Assembly: GCF_040954835.1 (NCBI RefSeq)
Contig: NC_090697.1
Span: forward strand, 5,530,501-5,594,500
Direction: 5' to 3'
DNA length: 64,000 nt
From: Lepisosteus oculatus
Taxonomy: Eukaryota > Chordata > Actinopteri > Semionotiformes > Lepisosteidae
Shown here: positions 50,801-63,400 of the stretch, piece after piece
Layout of the letters: the number at the start of each line of letters is the position of its first letter
How positions within the stretch are numbered: position 1 is the first letter of the stretch
Translations under genes and position numbers: made by a program
Notes under the pieces: generated by a model
The model's input: only the letters and a program-made list of their open reading frames with translations
Told to the model about the DNA's origin: nothing
Databases searched by the model: none

Positions 50801-53800
50801 TTTGTAGCAGGTTAAGATTTGGTTTAAATTGACTCAACCATCAGTGGAATTTAATACAGACGAATTGAAGGCAAATTCTTTACTAAAAGAATTCTCTCAT
50901 TCATAGCAGCTGAAAGGGCTCTTTATGGGCGCCCATGGAAGAGCTCCAGACTCAAACTTAATATCCTGAGCTGCTGAAAGTACAAACAAACAGTGCAGCA
51001 GTAAAAATAGCTCAAGAGTGCACTGTACCTCCTTGAAGGAATATTTACATCCGCCAGTGTGTACAGAGGAGTTAAACTGGGTACCAGGTAGTGCAGCCGT
51101 GGAAATGGAACAAGGTTCATAGCAATTTCATTGAGGTCCATGTTGAGGGACCCCTCAAAACGTGCAGAGCTATAAAAAAAACAAAACATTTTGTCTGTGG
51201 ATCTTAAAACAATCTTCCGCAGCTGCATAATTTACTCTGCTTTCTTATTCCTCACTGGGAGATGCTTCCTTACATTTAATACTAATGTTTCACAAGGAAA
51301 TGCTAACAGGTTAAACTCTGCCCATCTTAAACAGCAGTGGGGGAGAAATAAAAAAAAATAATTTTTAGAACTAGGCACATTTATAAGGTGCAGTAGAAAA
51401 AAAGATGTTCCACACTAAAGGGCTTCTAATGTTTGAACATACTGTACCTGGTTAAGTTTAGCAGTAGATTAGCTACGATGTTGTTCATGGCATCAAAAGG
51501 CTTCTCCAAACTACTGACTCCTCCGCGGCCAGAAATGATGGTGCTGTCCTGTTTAATTACAGCTCCAGGCTTTCCTGAATAGGCCATCTGCTTAATTTTG
51601 TTGACTATGTCAACTAAAGACTGCAATAATTAATAAGAAATAATAAAAGGAAAGACAAAATATCAATGAATGTCAAGTATCAATGTCTTACATCTTTAAA
51701 TACCAATTAGCTGGATGTTAGATTGTTTTGTACTGGCTTTACATCTTTCAAATTGCCCTTTTTCTTCAGTTCTGAAAAATAAATAGCTTTTTAAAGGGGA
51801 TTACTTTGAAATATGCAACCAAAAGATTGTAACTCTGTGAAAAAGAAAAGAACATAACAGAAAAAGAAAACTTCCAAACAGAAGGAAACACACTAATATA
51901 CTATATTAATAATATCAGAGAAGGTCAACAAAAGTAATTAGGCTGAAACATATTTAATAATAATCAGTCGTATCAAACAATGAAAGGAATAGCAACTACG
52001 GACATCAAATTGAATTTTATTTTTGGAAGGTTTTATTTAGTTAAAATTCTGGGGCAATCTCCGATATAATGCAAATTCTCTTTTTTTGCCCCCCACCACT
52101 GTCTTCCAGACTCACTTGATTTTCTATGGGAAGAACACAGTCTGCATGCTCGGTCAGCTCTCGCATTGCCAGGACACTGTTATAGGGGGAAGTGATGACA
52201 TCGTCTTCAGCAGAAGGGTACACTGAAGTGACTATCCTGTAAACCTCAGGGAATTCATCCTCAAGCAGGTTCAGAACAAAAGTCCCCAAACCAGACCCAG
52301 TCCCTAAAAGGCATTAATAAAATCAGATTACCATTAGTAATATCATCCTAATCTTTACAGAACACTGCAGAAATTGTTGAATGTGTCTTTAAAATGTCAT
52401 GAGCCAGGGATTTTCACATTTCTCCTTCTGCAAAGGAATAAAGGCATGCCTTTTCCTACAGGTGTCATCTTTCCTTCATGAGCAGAAAGAAGTCTATGAT
52501 CTTGTACAGAAAAGTTGGGGCCTCCTCATACAGAAAATGTATTTTTAACAATTATTTACCTATTATTGTTAGATTGACACTTACACCCAAAGTGTCTTAC
52601 AGTTGCGTCCATTTATAGAGCTGGACATTTTATCTAAGTACCTTGTTCAGGGGTACAATAGCAATGGCCCACACTGTAGCCACACCTTTCCAGCTCTGAG
52701 TCCAGTCCTAACCACAAAGCTACACAACTAGTAGGCAAGCTTTATAATCATAGAAATTAGCCACAAATGAAAGGCTATGGAAATCCACAGCTCACCTCCC
52801 CCCATAGAGTGTATAACAAAGAAGCACTGCAGGCAGTCACAGTGCTCTGCAGCCTTTCTCAGATTCTCCACAATCTGCTCTCGGTAAGTGCAGCCGTATA
52901 CCTTGTGTCCTACAGCCCTATAGAAAAAAAAAAACAGAACATGGGTGTCTTTGTAAAATAGTGGCTCAGCCAAACACCAAATTAGCAATGAACAAAAGCT
53001 TTCATCAACAATATCCCTTACTACACAAAAGACACCTTACTGTGGACTGCAAGATGACCGAAAAGATTTAATCTTGATTTTGAAGCAAAAAGATTCTCTT
53101 AGAAAACATCTTCAAAATAAAGTGGATAGTAATAGGCTGAAGGAATCCACAAATGAAAAAGCATCCAAACCAGTCGTAATCACAAAGATGCTTCTTTCGT
53201 TAAATCATAAAGGCCGATAAAACTGTTAAACTCTCTTGGGTTTTAAGTGGCGATTCCTGATGTTGAGTTCTTACCAGTTGTTGCCGGATCCTGAGACATC
53301 TGTAATGAGCTGCTTACTGTCAAACACTTCTCTCAGTGGTCCCTGGAGTATTTCATTGACAACACCTTCCTCCATGTCAATGAGAACAGCCTGGAGAAAA
53401 GGCGATTGCAGAAACTATGTGAGAACCCTGGTCACAAAATACACCGGGCATTAAAACACTACAGATAAAAAAAGAAAGGATGATTTTACCCTAGCTTTTA
53501 GAGAACTGATTTTTCCTCCACGAATACCTTCTCCGGCACTTGTCCTAGATACAGTATACACACAATCAATATTAGATTAGATAACCTTTATTAGCCCAAA
53601 CTTGGGAATTTCTTTTGGCAATATTGCTTCACAACTTTCACCAATAAAAAAAAAAACATGCATTACAAGTGCAAAACAATACCATACATGTTACTCAAAC
53701 ATATGAAGTACTTCGAACTATGGACATTTTTTAAATGACAATAAGGGCTAGAATTAAAATTATACTGACTGAAGAACAAATGAAAAATAAGACAAATGCA

Positions 53801-54806
53801 AATGTAGAAGCAAGCTGTACAGTGAACGGGAAAACACATTTTAAAGTAAAATGATAAAAAAAACCTACCTGGTATCCACGTTCCTAAAGAAACTACTTAA
53901 GGCTTCATCATAAATCCCTTTCTAAAAAAAGAAAGATGTTCCTTAAAACACAAAGGCAATTGATATCATGACTACAAATTACATACATTTCAAAATGCAA
54001 AATATATTATTGATTTTTTTAGGTCATGCAGAAGAGGGAGATGAGATTTTAACACAACAGAGTTCTACTGCTTTCTCATATTCTCATAATATTTGGTAGA
54101 TGCACTGAAAACTCAAGACTCCAAGTGTGACATAGTGTTTGGCAGGTCAGATACGAGCAGCTAATTATCATATATTCTTTAAATAGGTACTAGAGCTTTG
54201 TAATGTATACCGTACAAAGTCAAAAATGTACCCCACGTTCTTTAAACAGAAAAAGCTATTTGCACAAGTGTTATTCTGTGATTATTCTTCTATACAACAA
54301 ATGACAGTACTTTCGTTGGAACAGGTTTCCAGAAGTAAAAGTACTGTTTTGTGTTCCTGGTTAGATTAGGAAGTGTGCAGTGCTGCAAAGCATTTGACAG
54401 CTACAGTACCTCCTAGTGAAGGCCTTGTTCATAATAACTGAGTGGCTTTTTACCTACTTATATTAATAAAAGAAATCTGGCTGCACAGTGATATGAGTTT
54501 TGACAAAAGTACATTTTAAACTGTGAGCACGTCTTTAACACACTATCTCCACTACATCTGCTTGCACACCAAGAATGCATTAAAGCTAAAGATGCAGTTA
54601 TTTACCTTGTTCTGAAATTGAAATTAAGTACAAAATACACCTGTATCATCACAGAGATTAGATCAAATATTTCGATTATATTAGAAAGACACTAAATGTC
54701 AGGGTGCTGATAGCAGTAGTGAAAAGGAGGTGGATGCTGCACACTGGTGGTGGTGGTGGAGGAGGGGAGTCCCCATTACCTGTAAAGCGCTATATAAGTG
54801 TAAGCA

Positions 54807-54847
<41 letters not shown>

Positions 54848-55604
54848 AATTGTACATTTTCACTGCTAATTAAGCAGCACCATATTGTTTCGAATATCGA
54901 AGAGATAGAAATCTCTATCTCACTAAATGTCAAAAAATAAAATCAACCACTGATCAGGATGACCACTAATCGTTTTTTAAAATTAGTTTTTTAAAATAAA
55001 TTACACAAACTCCATGTGCATGTCTTTATACTTACTTTATTTACATGTGCGTGTTCCCGTAGAGCCAGGTCCCAAAATCTGCACCCCACCTGATTGCCAC
55101 ACTGTCCCACTGGAGGAAGAAATAAACACTGTAATTAACGAACAATCCAAGAATTAGCATAATAACTACAATTAGCCTGGGGACAGGGTTCGTAGAAGAA
55201 TTGTAAATTTTACTACAAATCTAAAATCTTAAAGCCACTCGAAGCTGAAACTGATAAAAGGTGTAAATCAATTATGTTGTATTTGCTTCAGTCTCCCATA
55301 ACTGAAGATGACGTCTGTGGAAAGCTTTTGAGGAAAACACTTGTTAAAAGCTGAATATTTGACCTACATGATTTAACGGTTAAATATTCCATGAGTGTGA
55401 CTGGGAGTAAAGCTAGCATAATTAAACACTGTGAGCTAAACGTTATTCAAAATTGAAAATATGAAATATATACGTAGCGTTTATTGAAATCGCAGTACGA
55501 TAATTTCATAACAGTAGTAGTTACTGTAGGACGACTAACAGTACTTTCCTTCGATTAGAAAAAAATAATAGCTACTTACCTTGCACTACAATAGACTGTG
55601 TCAT
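47854..55604 (-). CDS. tube1: Tubulin epsilon 1, complete, 12 exons
   Basis: Epsilon-tubulin, a GTP-binding tubulin needed for triplet microtubules and centriole/basal body stability. Exons 5' to 3': 55604-55580, 55109-55036, 53921-53869, 53544-53490, 53390-53275, 52917-52796, 52303-52116, 51620-51448, 51169-51029, 50164-50024, 48857-48683, 48012-47854. They join to 1422 nt, 473 aa (human 475), every junction in phase. Recognised segments: MTQSIVVQVGQCGNQVG at the N terminus, KGIYDEALSSFFRNVDTR, LIDMEEGVVNEIL, the tubulin GTP-binding loop GGGTGSGLG split between exons 6 and 7, PYNSVLAMRELTEHADC, EKPFDAMNNIVANLLLNLT, ARFEGSLNMDLNEI, PKHSLYLACALMVRGNV, WNQEGWKTGLCSVPP, and a C terminus ending PRLNIAV. 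No broken exon or lost motif seen. Introns carry a LINE 3' end (49.0 kb), SINE tails (53.6, 54.7 kb) and another repeat (52.6 kb). Candidate AATAAA signals on this strand lie at 47352-47347 and 47005-47000. Confidence 0.97.
49018..49225 (-). repeat. LINE 3' end in TUBE1 intron 10
   Basis: 'gaggaggccattcggccc' and 'atctagcttgcttggtagtt' with 'cttcaacaacatggcgggg' form a very common fish retroelement end. Its minus strand encodes WNLLPAMLLKANPWSFKTQL. Inverse of the tail at 5005-5050. Confidence 0.75.
49520..49960. repeat. Degenerate DNA-transposon-like sequence in TUBE1 intron 10
   Basis: Wording such as 'tcctggtacgtgttggagtt' and 'acaccaaacatggttctgag' resembles inverted Tc1-like transposase regions of fish. 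No ORF or ends are kept. Confidence 0.35.
52560..52730. repeat. Fish repeat fragment in TUBE1 intron 6
   Basis: 'agtgtcttacagttgcgtcc', 'accttgttcaggggtacaat' and 'cctaaccacaaagctac' resemble a common fish SINE/LINE end. Confidence 0.5.
53570..53632 (-). repeat. SINE/LINE tail in TUBE1 intron 3
   Basis: 'gattagataacctttattag' and 'cccaaacttgggaatttc' form a short retroelement tail. Confidence 0.45.
54735..54847 (+). repeat. 5S-SINE tail plus (TTA)n in TUBE1 intron 2
   Basis: 'ctgcacactggtggtggtgg', 'attacctgtaaagcgctat' and 'ataagtgtaagcaatta' followed by about 13 ATT units. The 'ttgagtggagtgtccagaaa' segment is missing, a deletion between the two copies of AAGCGCT. Confidence 0.85.
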
Positions 55605-55779
55605 CTTGGGTGAACTATTCACATGCACACACAAACAGAAAATAAACACATAATGATTAAATTTCTTCTACTTTATATCTACCGGTGAGGTACCCCTAAA
55701 CTGAACGGCTTTGGTGTCAATCCTGGGTCAGATTATAGGACTACACGGAGTTTCTTTACAATATAATAACGTAAGCGCC

Positions 55780-56010
55780 AACACCGCTTTCTCGTTGCAT
55801 TAAATCATATTCAATCTCGATTTACTTTACGAAACAGGGAGGCGAAAAACATTCAGTTAAAGTTTCGGCGCCTCTGCACCTCTTCGAAAAAAAGTTTGTT
55901 GGTCGCTTCCTGATGACGTCTCCCTTAGAAACGAGAGACGCCACATTTCTTTCCGTTAGCCTTGGCGACGGCGCGAGATCGGAAGAAGAGAATGCATAGC
56001 AATTTCTTCA
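55780..56010 (-). promoter_or_regulatory. Probable TUBE1 promoter region
   Basis: Immediately upstream of TUBE1 exon 1 the sequence becomes CpG-richer. It contains a CRE/ATF-like TGACGTCT near 55913 and an X-box-like imperfect palindrome GTTAGCCTTGGCGAC near 55960. RFX factors acting through X-boxes drive many centriole and cilium genes, so such a site would fit epsilon-tubulin, but this copy has one base more than the usual half-site spacing. No TATA box is obvious. The assignment rests on position and motif appearance only. Confidence 0.45.
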
Positions 56011-56550
56011 ACTCCCTCGATAGTTCCGTCACTATCTTCCCACGCTTACTTTCCTGATGCTTAACACTGATATCTGGATGAATTTAGCATTCCCTTTTCT
56101 TGAATCAGAACTGAACAGAAATAGATCCGAGGCATGCTGCTGTACAGAACGTCGTGTGATGGTTCACAGTCACATCCCGCCAGATATGTGAGCAGCATAG
56201 ACGGAGTGTATATTTAAATACACCGATCTAGACTGTATGCAGTGCACAAGTCCAGGTGAGGGCAGCTACAGTACATAAAACGTTATTATTTTAATACCAT
56301 GGCGGTTATAAGACATTGCCCCACAACAGTTGCCTTTTAGAGATTTTGTTTTAGTATACTTTTCATAAGAACAGACGGGAGATTCATGCCTTGGGCATCA
56401 TATGCTATTTTTTATATAAAAAAGGGATGGTTATGTTCATCCTGGTCTTCTGGACCTGGAGTGTCTGCGAATTTTCTGCGAATTTGTCCTCAAAGCACGA
56501 GCCCCAGCCCCACTGCACTGAGATCAGGTAGAGAAATAAGACATTCCTTT
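56011..56550. other. No gene seen upstream of TUBE1
   Basis: In human the small gene FAM229B starts next to TUBE1 on the opposite strand. I looked for its conserved C-terminal coding part on the plus strand from here to 60.3 kb and did not find it. Confidence 0.4.
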
Positions 56551-56554
56551 ACTA

Positions 56555-56654
56555 AGGAACGAGTAATAGGTTTATTCCATGCTGAAAAGAGAAGAAAGTT
56601 ATATTCTGGACTTTCTTCTCTTTTCAGCAGGGAATAAACCTGTTACTTGTTCCT
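56555..56654. repeat. Foldback element with 44-nt arms
   Basis: Arms 56555-56598 ('aggaacgagtaataggttta'...) and 56611-56654 (...'cctgttacttgttcct') are inverted copies with about four mismatches and a 12-nt spacer. Same family as 20.07 kb, but folded at a different point; the flank 'gcctacgcatgctgacacag' follows to 56690. Confidence 0.8.
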
Positions 56655-56734
56655 ATGCAGCCTACGCATGCTGACACAGCTGCCCACCTGAACTATTCCT
56701 TCACTAATTCATTCAAGGGGGTGCAAGCCCAGAC

Positions 56735-56880
56735 TGGATTTTATCTGGGACACCAGGGCTAATACTCATGGTGTGATGTACAATGCCGTGGGATTTTTAA
56801 TGATCTGATGTTTCATTTCATAGATGGTGTCTCCTACAGCACAGAGTCCCTAGTCACCATGTTAGGATGTTGGTTTTGAT
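56735..56880 (-). repeat. Diverged 5S-SINE-related fragment
   Basis: 'tctgggacaccagggctaat', 'gtgggatttttaatgatctg' and 'agtccctagtcaccatgtta' resemble the inverse of the SINE body, with many changes. Confidence 0.35.
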
Positions 56881-56884
56881 ATTC

Positions 56885-57712
56885 TGGTCCAGAGAAAAGA
56901 GTGCAACCAACTGTTCCAGCACCACATACAGCAAAACGGGTGTTCCTTGGCAATCTGCTGTTCCAGTACTGACCAGACCCAGCTTTGCTCACTTATTGAT
57001 ATCTGAAGTGACCAGGTAAGAAAGTGTCTCCTTTCCTGTCAACATACCCGAACTGTCCATTTCCACTGTTTCACCTCAACTGTTAAGGTAGCCTTACAAA
57101 GCTTCTTCCCTTTATATGCTGCATTTGCAGAGTCTTACTTAGGCGTGTAATGATCACTCTAGCTCCCACAGCACCACGGCCAGAAGTCAATCAACCAACC
57201 TACTGTACCAACCTCCCACTCAATCACCCAATGTGCTCGTTCCCTTGACAACACGATCAGGTGGGTTGTCAATACCGCCCATCCAGTTCATCCCCACTTT
57301 GCCGACGTTGTTGTGTTCCATCTTGTGCTGTTCATTTGATAACGTTCAGGATCTTTGGATTCCTCTTTTGTTGTTCACTTCTGAGCTCTTGTTAAGTCCA
57401 AAGCCACACTCAGCCTCCTGCTGTCTTACTTTGTCTGTGATTCGGAAGTCATTCTAAATGCAGAACCACGAGGTTCTGCTGTCTTGCAAAGGCAGCAGGA
57501 CATTTAATCTACACTTGTTTTGGCTCCTTAATCCCACCTTTCTTTTCCCACTTATGTGGTGCATATTAGTGGGACTTTGTTTGATAGCAGACAGAGAACA
57601 ATGGGAATCCTTTACTTCCTGCTTCCATATAATCACTTGGCCAGTTGCCTTCCTTTGACTAGTCACAGGGTCGCATTGCCCACACCCTTCTAGGGAATGC
57701 TCGCCTTTCAGA
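56885..57712. other. No gene seen
   Basis: Mixed sequence; short frames only, none supported. Confidence 0.4.
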
Positions 57713-58300
57713 TGAGATTCGATTCGATTTGATTCAAGCTTTATTATCCAATGTGGGGACATTTGTTTTACAGCACACTCCCAACATAACAACACAATGG
57801 CAGACAGAATTGTACCAACCAAGACTTCTGTGCAACACTGTTACAGCAAGAGAAGGGAGAAGATAGTTCCGATACATTGTTTGAAAGAGATATTGCAGTG
57901 GGGGTGAAAGATTTCCCGTGTCTGTTAGTGTTACACCTGGGGACGCAGAGGGAGAACCCAGATGGAAGAAGTGTGAACTCGTGTTGGAGGGGGTGGGAGA
58001 CACAATCCACAATACACTTTGCTTTCTTTGCCACCCTCTGTTTGTAGAGTACATTCAAGTTGATTTGATTTGCCCCAATTAATTTGCTACGTGTTTTGAC
58101 GTTTCTGAATTTCCGCAGCCTACAATCAATGTTACTGATGTTATCAAACCAGCAAATGAGACAGTATGTTAAGACATGTTTAATAAAAGACTTGCAGAAA
58201 AGTGTTAGGATGCTTCTACCTTGCAATAGCTTGGTTTCCTTGGAAAAGAGTTGTCCTTTTTATAAATGGTGTTGCAGCATCCTCCATCTTGTTTGAACCT
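57713..58300 (-). pseudogene. LINE C-terminal fragment with a 152-codon open frame
   Basis: The minus strand (58226-57768) reads FCKSFIKHVLTYCLICWFDN, then IVDCVSHPLQHEFTLLPSGF, VPRCNTNRHGKSFTPTAISL: the end of a fish non-LTR retrotransposon reverse transcriptase (the LLPSGRR...TNR...SFIPTAI pattern). It ends in an AT-rich tail near 57713. The frame is open over 459 nt but everything upstream is missing, so it is a 5'-truncated copy, fairly young by its open state. Confidence 0.8.
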
Positions 58301-60336
58301 AGTGTCCTCCTAGAAAAGCTATCTAGTTACTCATGGTATGACTCCACTATACAGTATACTTGATTTACTGCTCAAAGTCAGCTAGTCCAGTTGATGAGCA
58401 CTGTGATTAATTGTGATTAATTGCACTAATCAACTTTGACTTTATTTCTGTGAATCAGAATTAGCAGTCTATTTAGGTTTTCTCTTTTCAGTATTGTGAA
58501 TTGGTAAGAGGTCATTAACATGCATTCCCCTTAATTCATCCCAATCTAGAAATATATTTGGTTGTCCAGATTGTGATGCCGCCTGTAATTCGTACATAGC
58601 ATACCAAAAAAACAGTAACAAAAGGTGTAGTGGATTATAAAACATCGCTCTGCAGCTTTTCCCAAAATTAACCACTTACTTGTCAAGGGAAGTTTCTGAA
58701 AACATTTGATTTCCACTTGTTATCCATGATTATGAGTTGCTAAAGGATGCTCTATGCAATCAAATTACATAGTGCACAACTGGAAAACTATTTCTGCTAT
58801 ATACAATGTTGTAGTCCAAGGCAATTTAATCTTCCCCATCTAATCACCTGTTGGCCATAAATTCTCCAGGATTTCATGTGTTCCTTTTTGTCACGCCTAT
58901 TGGTGATGAAGAAATGATGCTACCACTTGTTACATATCTCTGATTAAAATGAGACATACTGTACTGACATAATATAAAAAAGACATACTGAATCACATGG
59001 ACATTAACCAGTAGGGTTGAGAGAGCCTTGTTTGGACAGCAATTCCTAAATGAGAGGTCCCGGTAATGACAATTTTCTGAATTAAAAAATACAACCATGT
59101 TGGCAAAATGTTCTGTGCAGAAATATGCAGCCTATATTGCAGATATTAGAGCACAAACATAAGGCCTGAAGAAAGAATGTGAGACACTATCAGCAGAGTG
59201 TTTGAAATGTGTGCAAGTAAACAGCTCACAAAGACAAGTGAGCTCTTCTTGCTGACACTACAACTTAAGTGTAATGTTTTCCTCTGTAATTAAAATTTAG
59301 TTGAATTTATACATATAGTAATATGAAATACTAGAATAATAGGATCTGTATCTGCTGTCAGTGCAGATGAACTTGTGCTTTGTGTACACAGAAAGGACGA
59401 GTCTTGTTAGATAACTTAGCTTGGTAGAGGTAGTACTACCTGAAAACTGAATGGGAAAGTCAGATCAGTCATCTGTACCAGACAGCTGTATGCCTACTGA
59501 CTGCCCTTCTTTGGAGATCTAAAATTATACTGGTGTCTGCAAGGCTTAACACAGTGAGCCTTAAATGAGAACAAATGGAACATTTTCTCTCCAAGTCGAT
59601 GCTTACAAATCAGTTTTTTGTTTATAAATGCTTTTTTCTCCCAGTTTTTTTATACAATTATGCAGCACACAATAGAAATGAAATGCTATTCTTTTTATTG
59701 TCCACACAAATGATAGGTTTAGCATATCTTTAAAGCAAAAATGACTGCATATAAATTTGCCTGGTGTTAACAGTAATACAGTGTGACAAAAGACATATTC
59801 AAAACACATAAAGGGTCTTCCCGTGTTTTCATTTTAAGTAAAAAGGGCCGTGGCATTTTTGCTTTATATTGTGATTTTAAGTGATGATGCTGGATCTGCA
59901 CTTATTTTAAAGAAAAGAAAATCTAGCTCTCACTGCAGCACCAGTAAAAATGGAAGATTTTTGCAAGGGAATATAGTAAGAAATTCATGATGTAGTAATG
60001 GCCATGAAGGAGAAATTAAAGTTACCCAATTAATCAGTGTATTGAAACTCAAAAGATCTACAACAACTTTTAAAAAAAAATAATCTATGGCATGTTTTCC
60101 ACTGATAAACCTGTATAGAAACATCTCTGAGCGTCACGAAAAAGAAATGTCTCCTCCCCCTGAAGGAAATTAGGGATCTTTTACAGTTTTCTTTTTAAAT
60201 TACAAAGACTCGACAGCCAGATTATGAGAATTACAAAATGATTATTCAGGATGATAGGCTGCGCTCTGAGAGCCAGAAGTCTTTGGTATTCTTTAATCGA
60301 TGCAGGCGTAGGGAACACGTGCAGTGAAGATGCCAT
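58301..60336. other. Between LAMA4 and the LINE relic; no gene seen
   Basis: AT-rich. The part next to 60427 probably holds the LAMA4 3' UTR; its length cannot be fixed. Confidence 0.4.
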
Positions 60337-60426
60337 TTTATTCTCTTGCTCAGGGAGACAGTAGAGAGATAGTAAGACCACACAGGTCTGGCTGTGCCTT
60401 GTGGCCGCAGTGCTGTGGGCCTTCTG

Positions 60427-63400
60427 CTACTCCGCTGGACAGGAGCCGACACCGACAGCTCCGCTGACGAGGGCAGCTTTGCCGAAGCTCACTGGTGTCT
60501 CGTTGACTGCCAGGCTCCTCATGCAGCCTGTGTACGGCCGGTGGGTGACCAGGCTTTGTGGAAGCAGAGATGCTGGAACACAAGAACGTGTACAGTAACA
60601 CAGTTTTAATGCGCAAAAACCGTGTGGAATACTACTGCATATTATCATAACAGAGAGCAGCAGTATAAACACAGACTGTTAGGAAAAAGTAGTCAAAGGC
60701 GTGTTATTGAGGTTAATTTATTCTTGTGCTCAGCTACATTTTTACTTTTATTGGGGAGTCGTAGATCAATTATTTTTTAAGTAAGGCCTCACTCCTCATT
60801 TGTACTAGTTCACATACAGTTTGTTTATAATTTTGTATTAGCTTTAGCCAGTGTGTATTTTATCATTCTATATGATATTTCTCAAAATGACTGTATAACT
60901 GCAGAACTCAGTACTTCATGTTGGTATATTTAGTCACGTAGTTGGAAGAGAATTATATTATTGCTGCACCGAACAATTTATTTCACAATTGATAATATTC
61001 CTTTGCCTGGAATTCTTCAAAATATACTCTAGCTGTTTTTCCAAAACGAAAGCTTTCCATCTTCTGCATGTTTAGCAGATAGTGTGTCATGTTTCAAGGA
61101 CAAAAATATTAGCGATCTACATGTATTTGGTGTTACAATAGTTTAATCTGTTCTGAAAGTTGGACATCAGTAACATCCTGACAACCAGACAACACTAAGC
61201 CTGATTCAAGGGAGCTGCAGCTCAGTGATAAGTTGCACATGGACAAAAGTGTGGCACTGTGAACTGACCTGGTGCTCCTCCGATAAACACTGGGGTTCTG
61301 CTGTCAACTGCTCTGTGGTTGAGAGGTCCGACCACGTGGTTCACCTCAGAGTCCACATCCAGCTGCACCACGTTGGCATCTCTGATAACTAAAGGGACAG
61401 CGTTGTGGCATTTAGCACAAATATAGAAAGAATCTATAAGGAGAAACGGGAGGCACTGTGGCATGATAGTCAGGAGGTGAGCTGTGGCCTCTCAGCTTCT
61501 GGGCTCAATGTTGGATGAGCTTATCTTGCCTGTGGAGTTTACAGATCCTCCACATGGCCACATGGTTGCTCTCTGGGTTCTCCAGTTTCTTCCCGTCGTG
61601 TTCAGGTTAACTGGCATCTCCAAATTCTGCCTCACTGTGACCCTGCACTGGGCAGGCATAACACTGACATCCACTCACAGCACATTTCTGGATCTCATGA
61701 TCCTCAGTGATTGCCTTCCACTCTTTTATTTCTTCCCACGCGTGTTTGTGGTTCTACCTCTGCCTGTTTGTATTTTTCCAAACGCCTCATCCCCGCGATC
61801 AAGATGTCATTTCCCTCACCTGCAATCCTGTGCCATCGGCCATCACAGAGGCTTTGCTTCGGAGTCACACGAGTTGCAAATTCCCGGATTCCGTTGTTGA
61901 CTTGAACAACAACCTGAAGAACCAAAACCAAACGCTAGAAGTTAGTGTCTACTGATATTTCCCTAGAATAACTCCACAAAACATGAAATAAAAATTAATT
62001 TCCCACTAATTTAATTAAATAAGGTAATAACTAAAGAAAATGGACCAAAGATACACATTATTATTTATTAGTACTAACAATTATAAAGGAAGATAAATAC
62101 ATACAGTACATTAAAAAACATATAACCACTTATATATAATAATACATGAATAGCCGTGGGCTGAACTACTTGTTTAACAGTAAAACTTTTCTTATTAAAA
62201 CAAACATAAATTACAATGTTACAAATGACTGAAAAATGAAAAAGAAAATAATACGGCTCTATAGAACATCGACAGGTGATGATAAACTGTATTATAGTAG
62301 GAATGAGTGACGAAATAATAATGTTATCAGGATTTGAGGCAGATGACTGAGGATGCATAGAAGACAAGCTATTATGATATAAAATTCAGAAATTGACTAA
62401 AGATCTGAACAGGCTACAATAAAGATCTGAACAGGCTACTGTACACAACAAACAAGACGACAATACGACACGCAGGACTGGCAATACACACGTGGTTTGA
62501 CAGGCTTTAGTTGATGTGAAAATTCATGAAATGTACAGGAAAAGGGTATTCATTTTTCTAATGATTAAAGAAGAAAACTAACATTAATCTAACATTCCTA
62601 AGACACCAAGCTGTTTACAGTATACTCATAATAACCCACAGTTGTGGCAACAGTTGTTGATAATGTTCTGTGTGGCCAATAGCCTACCCCAAGACCCTAT
62701 TTCATGTATTTTATGCAGACATTTATTAAGAAATATGAAACAAAACTTTCCCCTTTATAGAGAATTAAGGTACAATCATAACTAATTATAATAATGACGA
62801 CCTTTACAAGTTTACTTCATGATGTGTTCACAGTAAAATGGTCTTTCCAGGATGTTTGCAGAGCATTCATCAATTTGTGATACAAACAGAGCTAATAATC
62901 ACTGGGTTTAAGAGTAGGTGCTCAGTCCCCTTAGCAGATAAACCTAATCAAAGGGTAAAAGATCCTGCATGATAAAATCTGATGTGTGGTTCAGCTTTAT
63001 GTGTACATTGTGTACAGAACTGATGCGATTTATCTTTTAGTTCATGTAAAAGGAGGATTGTGCATCACTGCAAGCATGTTGCTGATAACAGACTGACTCA
63101 ATTTTTGGCAAATCTCACTTGACACCATGGTAATCGGTGAAACCATATAACCATCTCCCTGTTATTCATAACACAGCAATTGCAGAAAACATATATCACC
63201 ACACAACTGACAACCCACTGAAGCTCTGCAGGTGTGAGCCTGGTCGGTACCTGGATGGGAGTCTCCTAGGAAAGCTAAGGCTGCTGCTGGAAGAGGTGTT
63301 AGTGGGGCCAGCAGGGGACGCTCACCCTGAGGTCTGTGTGAGTCCTAATGCCCCAGTATAGTGACAGGACACTATACTGTAAACAGGCGCCATCCTTCAG

